59,793 bases of DNA, taken from Saksenaea vasiformis B4078. Its lineage: Eukaryota > Mucoromycota > Mucoromycetes > Mucorales > Saksenaeaceae. The stretch is from NCBI GenBank assembly GCA_000697055.1, contig JNDT01001910.1, positions 1 through 59,793 of the forward strand, given 5' to 3'. Shown here piece by piece: positions 37,101 through 48,702 of the stretch; position 1 is the first letter of the stretch; each line of letters begins with the position of its first letter. Made by a program: the position numbers and the translations under genes. The notes under the pieces are model-generated. The model was not told the DNA's origin, made no database searches, and saw only the letters and a list, made by a program, of their open reading frames with translations.

Positions 37101-37974
37101 AATGGAAAGAATGCTTCACTGTAGTTGATCGCGGCGAGATCCGTATGTATAAGCTGGACTATGGACCAACAGACCAAAATCGCAAGAGCATGATTCGAAG
37201 CAGCATTATGCTTAGTCGAATCAATTTATCAGAAAGTTTTTTAAATGAAGAGCCTAACCATGCTATTGGAGGGGGAGACTGGCTGGGACGTCTACAACCT
37301 TTTAGGCATAACTAAAGATCTCTCTTAGGCGAACGCTCAGGTTATTGGCGAAATTGACTTGAAACATACGTTGTCGAATGCATTGCCTTCTGGATACAGT
37401 CGACAACGACCTCACGCCTTTGCTTTGCAACAGCCAAACGGAGGGGTGTATCTGTTCCAAGTCGGTTCAGCTGAGCAAGTTTTGGAATGGGTTTCAACTT
37501 GCAATTATTGGGCCGCGAAAGAAAGTAAAGAACCTCTATCAGGAGGTGTGAGTAACGTTGAATACGGGTGGGGTGCATGCTTGGATCAACCAGGTCCTGT
37601 GACCGTCAGCGAGTGGCAACCGCCTGTACCACCCATGGTTAATAGTGCAATGGACGAAACATCTCAGTTGGCAGCGTTGCATAAACATGTCAAAGAGCTA
37701 AATGAAGAGCTGGATCAACATCGAGATATCAAACGAAAAATGGAACTACGCGTAAGTATTATCTCCGCGCCATGACCGATGTCCTTATCCACTTTGATAG
37801 TTCTCCTCTAAAAGCGGTGGACGAGCAATGACAAACTGGGAGAACAAGTCGCAATACCTATTACACGAAATTATTAAATATCAAAACTATTGTGATGCCA
37901 TTGAGAAATCTTTGGCCTTGCAGGACAAGGCTGCACAAGAGAAGGACAAACTGGATTCTTCCCTGCCTTTGTAA
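34194..37974 (+). CDS. Arf guanine nucleotide exchange factor, SYT1/Sec74-like (Sec7 + PH)
   Basis: Activates Arf GTPases in Golgi/endosome traffic. Exons: 34194-34634, 34689-34733, 34780-34870, 34951-35803, 35854-35934, 35988-36103, 36155-36522, 36573-36764, 36815 to about 37297, 37329-37751, 37801-37974; roughly 1,080 residues. A Ser-rich N-terminus and a strongly acidic stretch (EDEEIYDGEEEEEEDLEEEE) precede the Sec7 domain (about 455-580), with GKPFSRDILIAYMSYFDFS, AEAQQIDRILERFA and VYSMLLLNTDLH; the catalytic glutamate position lies in FAIRYWECNP. A PH domain follows (about 780-920; KEGLIVRKHLLERANQK, REWKECFTVVDRGEIRMY). A coiled-coil tail ends the protein. The junction between the two PH-domain exons (37298-37328) has no canonical donor in the needed phase. 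Confidence 0.9.
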
Positions 37975-38867
37975 CCACATTTTTCTTTCTATACATAACA
38001 ATTCTTTCTTTTTTTTTCATATTACCATACCAAATCCATTCTTTGCTTACAAGAAAACTTGTTTAATGATTAAATTGCAGTGCCCGTGACGAACGATTAT
38101 TGCAGATAACACATCTATTTCCTGTAGCGGAGATATAATCCGTGAAGTACATGGCATTAGAGTTTTGACGAATTTCGTTGTGGTTGAGAGAGTTATTTCC
38201 TTCTCTTCATACAAACGGGTGTTCTAATGCACAAGGAAAATTAGCGATGGCGTATACAACATTGAAAACGAGCCACAGACTTGTACAAGCGTCTCATCAT
38301 CGCGGCTCCTGAAAAGACAGGGGCCCACAAGAGAGAAGTAAAAGAAGCTAATAAACTTGAACCACTACTTCCCTGCATATATTTGTTTCTTTTTCTATTT
38401 TCTTTCATGACCATAATGTAGAAACAAAACTCGAGCTCTTTGACATGCATATGTATCCATGGAAGGTAAATGCTACTTGTGACACATTGCTCGCGTTTAC
38501 TATTTATATCGCAATATATTTCATCGTCTTTTTCTTTGTTCGTGCTTAAGCATTGTTACCTCATATAAACCTCGTGCTTACCTCTCACTCAGTATGGTTG
38601 AGGGTGGAAATGGGAACATCGGAAAGGATAAAAAATTCGAAATGAGCTCTATTATCCTAGATGTGGGACCATATCACGTTACGATGGCCTCTATATATAG
38701 TCTAGACGAGGTCTGTTCCTTGAACGAAAGCAAAGCTTACTTTTCAAATCAATAATAGTTCTCTTTTTTTTTCACTCAGTCCTTTCGTTTTTTTTTCCTT
38801 TTTCCTTTTTCTTCTGTTTCCCTCCTTTCTGCATAACGCATTCCTTTGTTCCGTTTACTTCTCACGT
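37975..38867. promoter_or_regulatory. spacer with pyrimidine-rich protease promoter
   Basis: A TATATATA box-like run lies near 38692-38699, and a strong CT tract fills about 38761-38835, ending 33 bases before the protease ATG. Such tracts often mark transcription starts in fungi. No gene seen. Confidence 0.5.
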
Positions 38868-41800
38868 ATGCTGAACAGACAGTACTTTCGAAAGCCGTCA
38901 CTACTGCTGTTTTATTTCCTATTGCAATACCTCTTTGTGGGAGCCACAGCATTGGATCATAATGCCTATATTGTTGAGCTTTCACATTCTCCTGATGAAT
39001 CCAGTCTAGCAGGCTTAAACATCCGCCATGTTTATGACTCCGACATCTTTAAAGGTTTTGCTGCAGATTTTGCTTCGGAAGGAGAAGCGTACTCGGTACT
39101 ACAGCGCAAAAATGTTATCAACAGCTGGCCTATCAGACATCATACGCGACCTTCTGCTGTGTCCCAGTCACTCAATAGTGACCTTCCGTCGCACTTCGAT
39201 GACAAGGTATATGCTTGCCATCCTCTTGTTTGCAGTTCACTCAAATCGAAGAAAGAGGACCATAGGTCAATATACCGAATTCTATCGACCATATAAAATA
39301 CTTAATGATACTGGTAAAATTACTGGTAATTATACTGCTAAAGGTGCAGGTATCAAGATTGGTATTATTGATTCTGGTAATTTTTTTTCCTTTTGGAATA
39401 CCGTGTATTAATCCCTTTGAAAACAAAGGCGTCGACTACTACCATCCTGCTTTGGGCGGATGCTTCGGAAACAAGAACAAAAGTTGTACGGTCCAGTTCG
39501 GTTATGACTTGGTAGGCGATCATTACGATGGATCAGAGAGTTCGAGAAAACCTGGGCCTGATCCTCTAGACAACTGCGGCACCAACTGTACGTATACTTT
39601 CAGGCTCAGTTTACCGAACTTTACTTGCTAAATCGTATCCTGTTTTAGCGATCTCCATTGGCCACGGTACCTTTGTTTCCGGTAAGCCCGTCATTCCTAG
39701 AAATACATCTGACTGAGTGTTCTTCAGGAATTATTGCTGCCAACGACGAACAACGATATGCAAGTGGTGACATAGATTTATGCGTGAGAACTTACCAAAC
39801 AACATAGGGTTGGACAGGTGTCGTTCCAGAAGCAAAGCTTGGCATGTGGAGGTAGGCCTTTGGTTAGAAGGAATTGGTTGTATTAAATATTCCGGCAATC
39901 CAGAGTTTTCGGCTGTAACAGTTCGGAAACAAGTAACGATGTATTACTGCAAGCCATTGAAGCTGCATACAAGGCTGGTATGCAAATTATTAACCTCTCG
40001 CTCGGAGAAAACAGTGGCTGGAGTGAAGATGTCCTTGCTACGGCGGTCGACCGTTTGGTCAGTCATGGAGTCCACGGTAATTGCCCTTTTTAGCTTGCAA
40101 TAGGCCGTCTGATCCATTCCCCTTTAGTGGTTGCCGCCGGCGGAAACAGCGGCAATGAAGGACCATTTTTAATATCTTCTCCAGCATCATCCAAAAGCGC
40201 TATTGCGGTAGGTTCTAGCAATAACCCACGCGTCAAAGCAGCCTTGCTGGTTCTCTACGCAGATGATAACAACGTCAACAACGTATCGATTCGTATGTGC
40301 TGTGGCATGATCTCGCATGTACCGTTGGTAACACTTTCGATTAGCATACATAGGGGCGACGAATATGACGTCGGTTTTAGACAAGCAATTGCCAATTGTT
40401 AGCGCAAACTCTTCCGATTTATCTGACGATGGTTGCTACAAACTGCCAAGTTCCGTTAGAAATGCTATTGCTCTAATTCATCAGCGACCTGGATGCAACA
40501 TTACTTCTCAGGTTATCAACGCCAATTCGACAGGCGCAGCAGCTGTCCTGTTTTATACTGATAGCAATGAAACACCGACTGTTCCACCCTTGCCTCTCGA
40601 TATATCATTACCTGTGGGCATCACCGGCCAGCAGTGGGCCACCCCAGTTTTGCATGCAGAAAACGGCACTGCTGTCTTTAGATATTCATTCGGTACATTA
40701 CCCTCTCCACCTGGTCAAGCAAATGGAATCGCACCGTTTTCTCCCATCGGTCCTACATACGAGCTACAGTTGAAGCCTGAATTGGTAGCTGTTGGCGTTC
40801 TCCTATTTTCAACTGTTCCCCGCAACAGAGGCTCCTACAGGCTGATGAGTGGCTCCTCCACGTCAGCCCCGTTGGTTTCCGGTTCTATTGCAGCCATGTT
40901 AAGCGGCTTTTCATCTACGGAAAAGTTATCGCCTGCCCAGGTCAAGGCTGCTTTGATGAATTTTGCTGATCCAGGTACCCAAAAAGAAAAAAGAGAGAAA
41001 TCTATTCACTGATGATTTACTCTATCACTGGATACAGCTCGACATCCTCTTCCATCATCTAATTTGAATGAATCTCCTATTGTCCAAGGTGCAGGCGTGA
41101 TCAATGCTGTAAATGCTATTCAGGGTTTCAAACAGTTTTACGTTGAGCCTGCACAGCTTAGTTTCAACGATACGGAGCATTTCCATCCTAATCAATCAAT
41201 CACGATCTATAACAGACAGCATAAACCCTTGGAAATTAAAATTACCCACGCACCATCAGTGACAGTGAAAGAGGCGGCTAGAAGAAGCAATTCTCCCAGC
41301 AATGCGGAGTCAATAGTCAGGATTTCTGATGCAGATTGGGTTGCCAACATTACGTTTTCCCCGGAACGTATCACCATTCCGCCAAATCAATCAATGCGTA
41401 TTTCGCTTCGTGTCAATCCTCCAAAGGCCAAGTCTGACAACCATTCTCCTGCAATCTATGGCGGCTATATGAAGTTAAGTGCCCAGGGAGCAACTGCAAG
41501 TGTGCCATACATTGGTGTGATTGGAAATATGCTGGAGCGACCGATGCTGGAGCGAGCAACCCGCCAAATAATGTTTCCGGGACATCAACCCAAAATACTC
41601 CAACTTCCGTGCCTCAGTACATCAGATTTCAATATTGCTCCTGAAAATGGTACTGCTCGGTTCCCGATTCGCGAGAATTATGTCATGGCGTATCTGGTTA
41701 CTGGCTCAGCGCTTGTGCAAATCCAGATTCTGCAAAAAGATCTTGTCATTGGCGACGTGCCGCTGCCAGAAAACCCTGATTCCTTGCTTTATTTCCAGCA

Positions 41801-42107
41801 AAAGCGCACTTATATACCACGCAGCACTTTGTTCAATCGTGATACCCCTAAACAGTACTACAGATGGAGTTTCAATGGCAGTTACGTGCCTGCAGACTCG
41901 ACCCTTGGTGGGAGAAATAGAATCAAGAGCGTGAAGTACGTGGGCGATGGCTTGTATCGTCTCAAGGTCCGGGTTTTACGCGTTTTTGGTGATCGTGCAT
42001 CCAAATCCACAAAAGATTGGGATGAATGGCTGTCGCCGGAATTCCAAATGATCTCTGGCAATGTGACAACATCCAATATCGGGGATAGCGCAGCGGGAAC
42101 GAATTGA
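38868..42107 (+). CDS. secreted subtilisin-like serine protease (S8)
   Basis: Extracellular or vacuolar-route peptidase of the minor-extracellular-protease (Vpr/C5a-like) type. Ten exons: 38868-39206, 39256-39376, 39429-39587, 39649-39681, 39728-39759, 39808-39851, 39904-40076, 40128-40292, 40354-40974, 41038-42107 (about 918 residues). A hydrophobic signal peptide (residues about 12-28) precedes an inhibitor-I9-like propeptide. The triad is complete: Asp in IGIIDSG (about 153), His in GHGTF (about 209), Ser in GSSTSAP (about 525), with oxyanion Asn in AAGGNSGNEG. A protease-associated insert and a C-terminal Fn3-like region (from about residue 580) follow, with many N-glycosylation sites. 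Intron 5 is GC-AG (39760-39807). The first intron (39207-39255) is chosen because only that acceptor restores frame. An AATAAA lies about 35 bases after the stop. Confidence 0.93.
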
Positions 42108-42401
42108 CGAAATGTATCATTAGAAATCTTTCAAATCCAAATAAATATGAGATTGTATCACTTAAACGTCGAAAACAGGCAACCGCTCAGGCGCAATGAT
42201 GATAAAGGGCTATATTTGGTATCAGACCAGAAATAGCTTTTCCATGTGCACCGACAAACTCCGTTCCGTGGAAAAAAAACCAAGGAACAATCTGCGTATT
42301 TGAGTGGCTGTCATGCATGTATAAGAAATAGACAGGAAAAAAGGGTTGCTCTTCTCATCTCATCTCATCCTTGTTTCCATCCTTTTCTTTTTTGCATCAT
42401 C

Positions 42402-44022
42402 ATGACCGTTACCGATCTCATTCATCCTACTGAACTCGAAGCACTCAAGTCCCGGTTTGAGGCTGCTGGCCAAGGTCACGTCTTTCAATTCTTCAAGGAG
42501 CTCCCTTCTGAAGAGCAACACGCGTTGTTTCAACAGCTGAGCGAAATGGACGTGGAACGATTGAATCAGATCTATACCAAGGCCACCCAGGGTGCCGAAA
42601 ATGCTTTGCATAGTCAAGCTGCTTCATTAGAGCCCCTCTCAGAAGATGTTTTCGATTCTGTTCTCAAGGCATCGCCAGCTACCATCCGTGAATGGGAAAC
42701 CATCGGTCTGACCGAAATTGCTCAAGGCAAGGTTGCCGTCATCTTGATGGCTGGTGGTCAGGGTACTCGTCTGGGCTCATCTGCCCCAAAAGGATGCTAC
42801 GACATTCATCTGCCCTCCGGCAAGTCTTTATTCCAACTCCAAGCTGAGCGTATTCTGCGTCTGCAATACATTGCCCGTCAATACAAGAAACCTGGCCAGA
42901 CTGGCGAATGCATTATTCCCTGGTATATCATGACTTCGGGCCCCACCCATCAGCCTACCTATGAATTTTTTAAAGCCAACAACTTTTTCGGACTTAAGGA
43001 AGAAAATGTCATCTTTTTCGAACAAGGTAAGCAAACATATGGGATGATGGAAGGAATACAGGATTGCTAACCTGAGAAATGAAGGAACACTTCCTTGTCT
43101 GACAATGGATGGCAAAATCATTTTGGAATCAAAGGGCAAGGTAAGGAAAAAAAGGATGAGTGAGGGAATAGCAGCTTTACTGATCTTGTGATTTTAGGTT
43201 GCTATTGCGCCTGATGGCAATGGTGGTATCTATGCTGCTGTTCAGAATAAGGGTGTTATCGATTCGCTGAAAGAGCGCGGTATTCTCTATTCTCATTGTT
43301 ACTGTGTTGACAACTGTCTCGCTCGTGTTGCTGATCCAGTCTTTATTGGTTACTGTGTTGCCAAATCGACCGACTGTGGTGTCAAGGTTGTCCGCAAGTC
43401 TGCACCTGAAGAACCTGTGGGTGTTGTCTGTGTCCGTGATGGCCGTTATGGTGTGGTGGAGTACTCCGAGATCTCACAGGAAGTGGCTGAGCGTCGCCAA
43501 GCCGATGGGTCCCTTGCTTTTGGCGCAGCCAACATCGCCAACCACTTCTTTTCTACCGAGTTCTTGGAGCGCGTGCCAACATTCGCCTCCGAATTGGAAT
43601 ACCATATTGCAAAGAAGAAAATCAAGTACACTGATCTGGAAACCGGAGAGGTTGTGGTGCCAAAAAGCAACAGTGGTATGAAGCTTGAATGCTTTGTGTT
43701 TGATGTCTTCCCCTTCGCCAAGAACATGTCTGTTCTCGAGGTTGATCGTGCGGACGAGTTCTCGCCACTCAAGAATGCCCCTGGCTCCGGTGCTGACTGC
43801 CCTGAGACCTCCCGACGAGATATTGTTGCTCAACACATCCGATTCGTGGAAGCTGCAGGTGGTAAGGTAGAAGGCGTTGAGGATCCCATGGACGTCGAAT
43901 TTGAGGTATCGCCTTGGGTTTCTTATGCCGGTGAAGGATTACGTGATATTGTCCAAGGAAAGACTGTTACCGTGCCTGCCGTCATCGAAACCAGAGAAGA
44001 TCTTATCCGCTTGTTCAAGTAG
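42402..44022 (+). CDS. UAP1: UDP-N-acetylglucosamine pyrophosphorylase
   Basis: Makes UDP-GlcNAc from UTP and GlcNAc-1-phosphate, the precursor for chitin, N-glycans and GPI anchors; cytosolic. Exons 42402-43026, 43085-43140, 43198-44022 give 501 residues, normal for the family. The nucleotide-binding signature LMAGGQGTRLGSSAPKGCYD is at about residue 117, followed by WYIMTSGPTHQPT, LPCLTMDGKIILESK, APDGNGGIY and the uridine/sugar pocket motif KSNSGMKLECFVFDVFPF. Codon use looks more C-biased than in neighbours (many GTC, ACC, CTC), consistent with high expression. The ATG follows a TCTCATCTCATC pyrimidine tract. It converges on the arrestin gene 355 bases away. Confidence 0.97.
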
Positions 44023-44377
44023 ATTTGCATCTTGTATACAAAACCCCTATACTTCCTCCTGTTTTCCCCGTTTTTCCTAAAACCTCATCCCTACCCATTC
44101 ACAATCGACCAATTGCACCTATTTCTCTTAAAACACCATTTCTCCCGTTTTGGCCGTTTTGTTCATCGCACTTTTTTTCTCTCCATACCACATTTTTTAC
44201 ATAAGCTCCGCTTGAATACAATTAAGTGAGTCATGTTCATGTGAGGCCATCTACGTGCTTGTTTGCTTAAATGTGTTGTGTGTATAGTGTATGGAAATGT
44301 GTCATGAGGTTTACAAAAATTAATACGTGTATGTTATGCGTATAAGTAATTAGAAAGGAGGGCATATTATAGAGCTA
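44023..44377. other. convergent intergenic spacer
   Basis: 355 bases between two convergent stops. It is T-rich after UAP1 and contains no AATAAA on the UAP1 strand that stands out. It holds both 3' UTRs. Confidence 0.5.
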
Positions 44378-45705
44378 TTACTGTTTCAAGAGATGGTCGT
44401 ATGGGGGAGGCGGTGGATTGTTGTGCAAATGTTGTTGAATATGTACCCATTCCGGGCGTGCGCAGGACTTGCGTTTTTTCTGGTATTCTAAATAGCATGG
44501 GCAGATGAAAAAACCGGTCGGTTTTTCGTCTTCGTCATCGAGCGTGGGGTCAGTCAAGGCCTCCTCGTAAGTTGGCAAGGTTGAATAATCATCCTTGAGG
44601 CGACAGTCCAGAATGGTGATAGGGGTCTCGACCGACATGTGTTGGCGCACTCGATCGGTACCACCTGAAGGAACAGATATTTCCAAAGTGAGTTTAAGAT
44701 AGTGACGGATGTCGATTTCCTTGAAGGTTGTGGTGTGATTCAAATCAACGCAGCCGGGAAGGGTGAAGACAAGCCGGTGTTGAAAAACTGTTTGAAGGGG
44801 AATATGTGCGATCTTTGTTGTCACTGCCTTGCGAATCTGATCAAAGGGGATATCGCTCGCAAAACTAGGGTCAAGCATATCCGTGGCAGTTGTCAGTGGT
44901 AACTTAAAGTCGTACATCTCCGCCCGACGAGCATTGTATTCCGGCAAACGGTACACCCGACGTTCCGTTAGAACGGCCGAGAACGCCTCCAGTTGCACGT
45001 GCTTCGTATGTGGCAGAAGCGTGAGCGCAATAGGAAATTGTGTACCAGATGACACGACAGAACTTTCAACGCAAAGGCTGGCATCGCACCCGTCTAGTCG
45101 GCGGTCAATGTTAATCGATGATGTTCGCAGAGATTGAGACGTGAGATCTGACCACGTCAGGGTCCGTAAAACTAAGATATTACGTCGACAGCGCAGCTTG
45201 AAGGTACCGACCCGATGAACGGTTGCGACAACGTAGTAAAACACTTTGGCCATTTCATCTTCAATTGTTTCGGCTAATCGATTTGAAAGCAAAAATTCAA
45301 AGGTCCAACGATGTAGCCCTGAAGCCAGATTGGTTTCTGAAGGTTCGAGGAGTAACGTTTGCTCATGGATCGTTTTCTCGTGGTACAATTTCGTGCCGCG
45401 TGCGCCGATCCCTGCAAATAGATTGAGCCTCCACAATCTAAACAAATTATCTATTTACCTTCCGGCCATAACATGCGTGATTTACCGACAAGTTTGATGG
45501 AGATAGAAGAAGTAACTGTAGGCTTATTTAACACCAGTTCGACTTCTCCTCGTAAAAGATCGGTTGTAGGGTCGCTAGGGTGACCTCGGAGAATGACGAC
45601 CGGCTCGGTTAGATCAATAGACAGTTGCCTGGAGGACGAGAAGAATGGGACTGGCATGGTCACCAAGGAAAAATTTTGTGGTTGCGAAAGAGATGGATGG
45701 AACAA
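44378..45705 (-). CDS. alpha-arrestin (ART-like) ubiquitin ligase adaptor
   Basis: Adaptor that links plasma-membrane transporters to Rsp5/Nedd4 WW domains for endocytosis. Minus-strand exons 45705-45459 and 45411-44378 give 426 residues. The N-terminal arrestin fold shows a typical start (EPVVILRGHP, LRGEVELVLNKPTVTSSISI) with LHRWTFEFLL, and the C-terminal arrestin fold shows FPIALTLLPHTKHVQLEAF and YLKLTLEISV. PY-type motifs are LPTYEEAL (about residue 365) and PPPPPYDHLL at the extreme C-terminus; the second is a textbook PPxY for WW binding. A CxC cluster (FICPCYLEY) lies between them. The first ATG is used; an in-frame Met 16 codons later is an alternative. Confidence 0.92.
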
Positions 45706-46479
45706 TGGATGGGTCCGAGCAAAAAAAAAAAATCCAGACCGCTGTCAATTATTTCAGTCGCCGATAACGTTTCTTGACCGGTGGGGCGGAGCACGCGCCC
45801 TAGGTGAGGCCACGTAGAACAAAGGTACAATTATTCTTTTTTCTTCAGTTGTCATGAAACTGTGGAAGTGGTTTTATACTTCAGGAAACGTCACGAGATA
45901 GAGTACCGGCCGTAAGAGAACCCTGTAAATATCTCAAGCGATATATCTATTCGCGGTCATTTGTTATCATGGGAACAACAGAATATTTTATTTATTCACA
46001 TCTGGCACTAGTCGTAGGTGATTCGGTCCAAGTATTGATGTATATATTACCTTTATCATCATCACTTATTGAAATATGACATAACATCTGCCGAAGACAT
46101 GAACAGATCTTACGATCGGTTCAAAACGTCAAACGTGTCAGTTATGCATGATCTTATTGGTCTTGCGCCTTCTTACTGTTTATTGTATCTTTACGCTAAT
46201 CTATGTAAATTTCTGCGAAGAGCTACGATCACGCTAAGAAAGAAAATAAGTATACTGTGATTAGTCAAGTTACTGACAACGGATCAATATTTTATTCGCG
46301 TCAACCTGGTCCCCAGATGAATGCAAATTCTTTGATGCCAGTTTCCTTAACACACAGGACATAGTGACCCAACATTGGCAGCCTGTTCCATATCTAACAC
46401 GGTGGGCCCAGTAATGAAGAGACTACTGGTACAAGAGCTAGATTATTTATAACTCACTGCAGAGGACTTGGGGAAATAG
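45706..46479. other. intergenic spacer
   Basis: About 0.77 kb; poly(A) near 45721-45731. A 63-codon plus-strand frame at 46069-46260 has no recognisable family. Confidence 0.5.
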
Positions 46480-46860
46480 CATGTCTGGCGAGGCTTTGTC
46501 GTTTAAGTTGAGCGAGGCCGCGTGTGACAACATTTACTTATCTGGTGTTCAACAAGGGACCATACCAGTCGGAACAGTTCGGGAGACAGGTCATACAGGC
46601 TAAGGTATAGATATCAGGCCATGAGCGACCCTGTATATGTACAGATCAACGTCCTTGCCGGGCTGCCTTCTTGAAAAGCGGAGCCAAAGAAAGTGATTCA
46701 TGTGTCCCTTTAGATACGGACTCTCTTTATCTCGTGACGTTGTTACTGTTTTCGACAGCATCATGAGAAACCACCATTGAAGCACATCAATGCAAAGGCC
46801 AGGTTATCCGAACGCAAACTATTCCTCGGATTAAAATAGAATGGGCTACTACTTCCCCCA
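46480..46860 (+). repeat. dispersed repeat family DR, copy 4
   Basis: It begins with GTCTGGCGAGGC...GAGCGAGG and GTGTGACAACATTTACTTA (as in copy 3), then CAGTTCGGGAGACAGG, GAGCCAAAGAAA, ACTGTTTTCGACAG, ATCAATGCAAAGGCC and GAACGCAAACTATTCCTCGG; the last three match copy 1. Together with copy 3 it links the left and right parts of the family. Confidence 0.6.
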
Positions 46861-47299
46861 TAAAGATTTATCATTTGCCAACGCAAAACTATTCGATTTC
46901 GGACGTATAAAGATGTTTAATTGACGCACATCTTTATCCGAAATCCAATATTTAGCTCTACTAATGTTTCTCCATTCGCTTTGCTCGTTTCGTTGCAGCG
47001 GCACGCGGGGGCCAGAATCCGGGTTTTGTCTATTACCATTTTTCTTTTTTTTTTTAAATCTCAATCTCCGATAGTGGCAAGGGTTGCTAGAGAAAAACGA
47101 AATGATTCAAAACGATATATCCTAACGATCTACATAGTCATCTTAGGATAGTATCCAAGCGTAGAATGTAAGGTATGTCGTAGAAGAAGACTTCAACGAG
47201 TGCATAATAATATAATCCACTGCAAGGCGCGTCGCAGCAAAAAAAAAAAAAAAATGCTCCCGAGAGATCACATTACAGAGAGATATGGCAAACATCACC
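46861..47299. other. spacer between repeats
   Basis: About 0.44 kb of AT-rich DNA with a T10 tract near 47046 and an A15 tract near 47240. No gene seen. Confidence 0.5.
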
Positions 47300-47434
47300 A
47301 TGGGAAACCCGATTCCTGATTGACTACTTTTCCTAAGTAAAAAGATAGTCCATCAGGAACTGAGGTGGTACAGGTCTCTGATGGACTATCTTTTTACGTA
47401 GGATAAGTAGTCGATCAGGAACCGGGTTTCCCAT
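47300..47434. repeat. long hairpin, two 57-bp arms with 21-bp loop
   Basis: Arms 47300-47356 and 47378-47434 are reverse complements at 53 of 57 positions, starting ATGGGAAACCCG and meeting at CATCAG/CTGATG. No target duplication is visible at the edges. It is a foldback MITE, a remnant of two inverted copies, or a small-RNA-producing hairpin. No coding frame. Confidence 0.85.
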
Positions 47435-47974
47435 AGTGCATGGCACATTAAAGCAGATCATGCAGCACCAGGAAACGTGGAAAGAGCATACGGGTTGCAT
47501 GTCTATTTAGATATCGTGGAAGTACGATGCACGCTCATTCCCTTTCGTCAATTAAGATTGTTTAGAAAGAATACGATGGATGGCAATTATGAACAAGAAA
47601 TCAATGTAATACCGGATATGTCGATGCGGTAATGTACCACTGTTGGCATTTGTTGAGACTTACAGCCTTGCTTCCTGCCTCTGTAAGGCGTTGACCCAGT
47701 CCAGGCATATCTATAACAGTAAATAAGTATGATGACCATTAAAGGGGATCACAATTGGAAATGGGAAGGTTTAGAATTTTATTGCTGGTATAGTGTTCTT
47801 GTGTGCCGAAGTTTTGAGATGATCAAAAAGATGACAACAGGGTAAACATGGGTGACAGCAACAAGGAGGATGGTGTCAGGAGAACTAGCACTGCTGATCC
47901 TAGTGAAATGCGCTGGCATCGTTTGCTTCGATAGGTTGCATTGCTTATCATTTCCTACCATCCCATCAACAAAC
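47435..47974. other. spacer between hairpin and MITE
   Basis: About 0.54 kb with no gene. A 60-codon minus-strand frame at 47779-47961 is not supported by any resemblance. Confidence 0.5.
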
Positions 47975-48373
47975 GGGAATTGCTACGGACACTCAGCATC
48001 TACCTCTTAGGGACACTCATGCAGCGTGTTTTCACCGGCTCCTGGACAAATGTCTTACCACGTTTTAATGCAAGCATGACTGTACTCAAATAAAAACCAA
48101 ATCGTGGGTATCTGTGCAGCTAGCATCCATAAGATAAGCGGCTATGAGCTGAGTGCCTATAAATTAAGTCCCCATCGATCGCTTACAGCTAGGTATCATA
48201 ATGTTCATCTATCTAAGCCTAAACAGTCGATGCTCGGGAACTCAAACACTTGTTGGTATTTGTGTAAGACCAGATTTCATTAGAGAATTCTCAGCTATCT
48301 ATCTAACAGTTCTCTGAATTATGTTACATGAGTGTCCCTAAGAGGTGGATGCTGAGTGCCCGTAGCAATTACC
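47975..48373. mobile_element. 399-bp MITE with 46-bp inverted repeats and 8-bp target duplication
   Basis: Terminal inverted repeats of 46 bp (47975-48020, 48328-48373) match at 43 positions, beginning GGKAATTGCTACGG. The 8-bp sequence CAACAAAC flanks both sides exactly (47967-47974, 48374-48381). An 8-bp duplication fits hAT, P or Merlin superfamilies; the GG start does not settle it. Internal sequence near 48147-48168 (CTGAGTGCC...ATTAAG) echoes the termini. It has no coding capacity and lies 330 bases upstream of the PAN2 ATG. Confidence 0.85.
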
Positions 48374-48702
48374 CAACAAACAATATCGTCAATTGTGACC
48401 ACGGTGGTACACACTTGTCATACATTTATCATCGGATCAGTATTCGCTATACTTCCGAAGTCAAGATCTTACCACCTCTGCATGGTACATCTTTCTCCTG
48501 TTGGGGACCGACGTCAACGAACTTTCAACAGTGTTCCTTTCGTTGGCTACGAGACGTGCCTCCATGCAGCAAGTGGCAGACGCCTTCTCTACGAAAGTCC
48601 GACTTCATTACTGACGTCATGGTGAATTTCGCTCTCGTTGGGGAGAGCCTCCTTTTCTGCGTCTGCTTATAGACCTCTTTTTTTGCATAGAGAAACCGAT
48701 CG

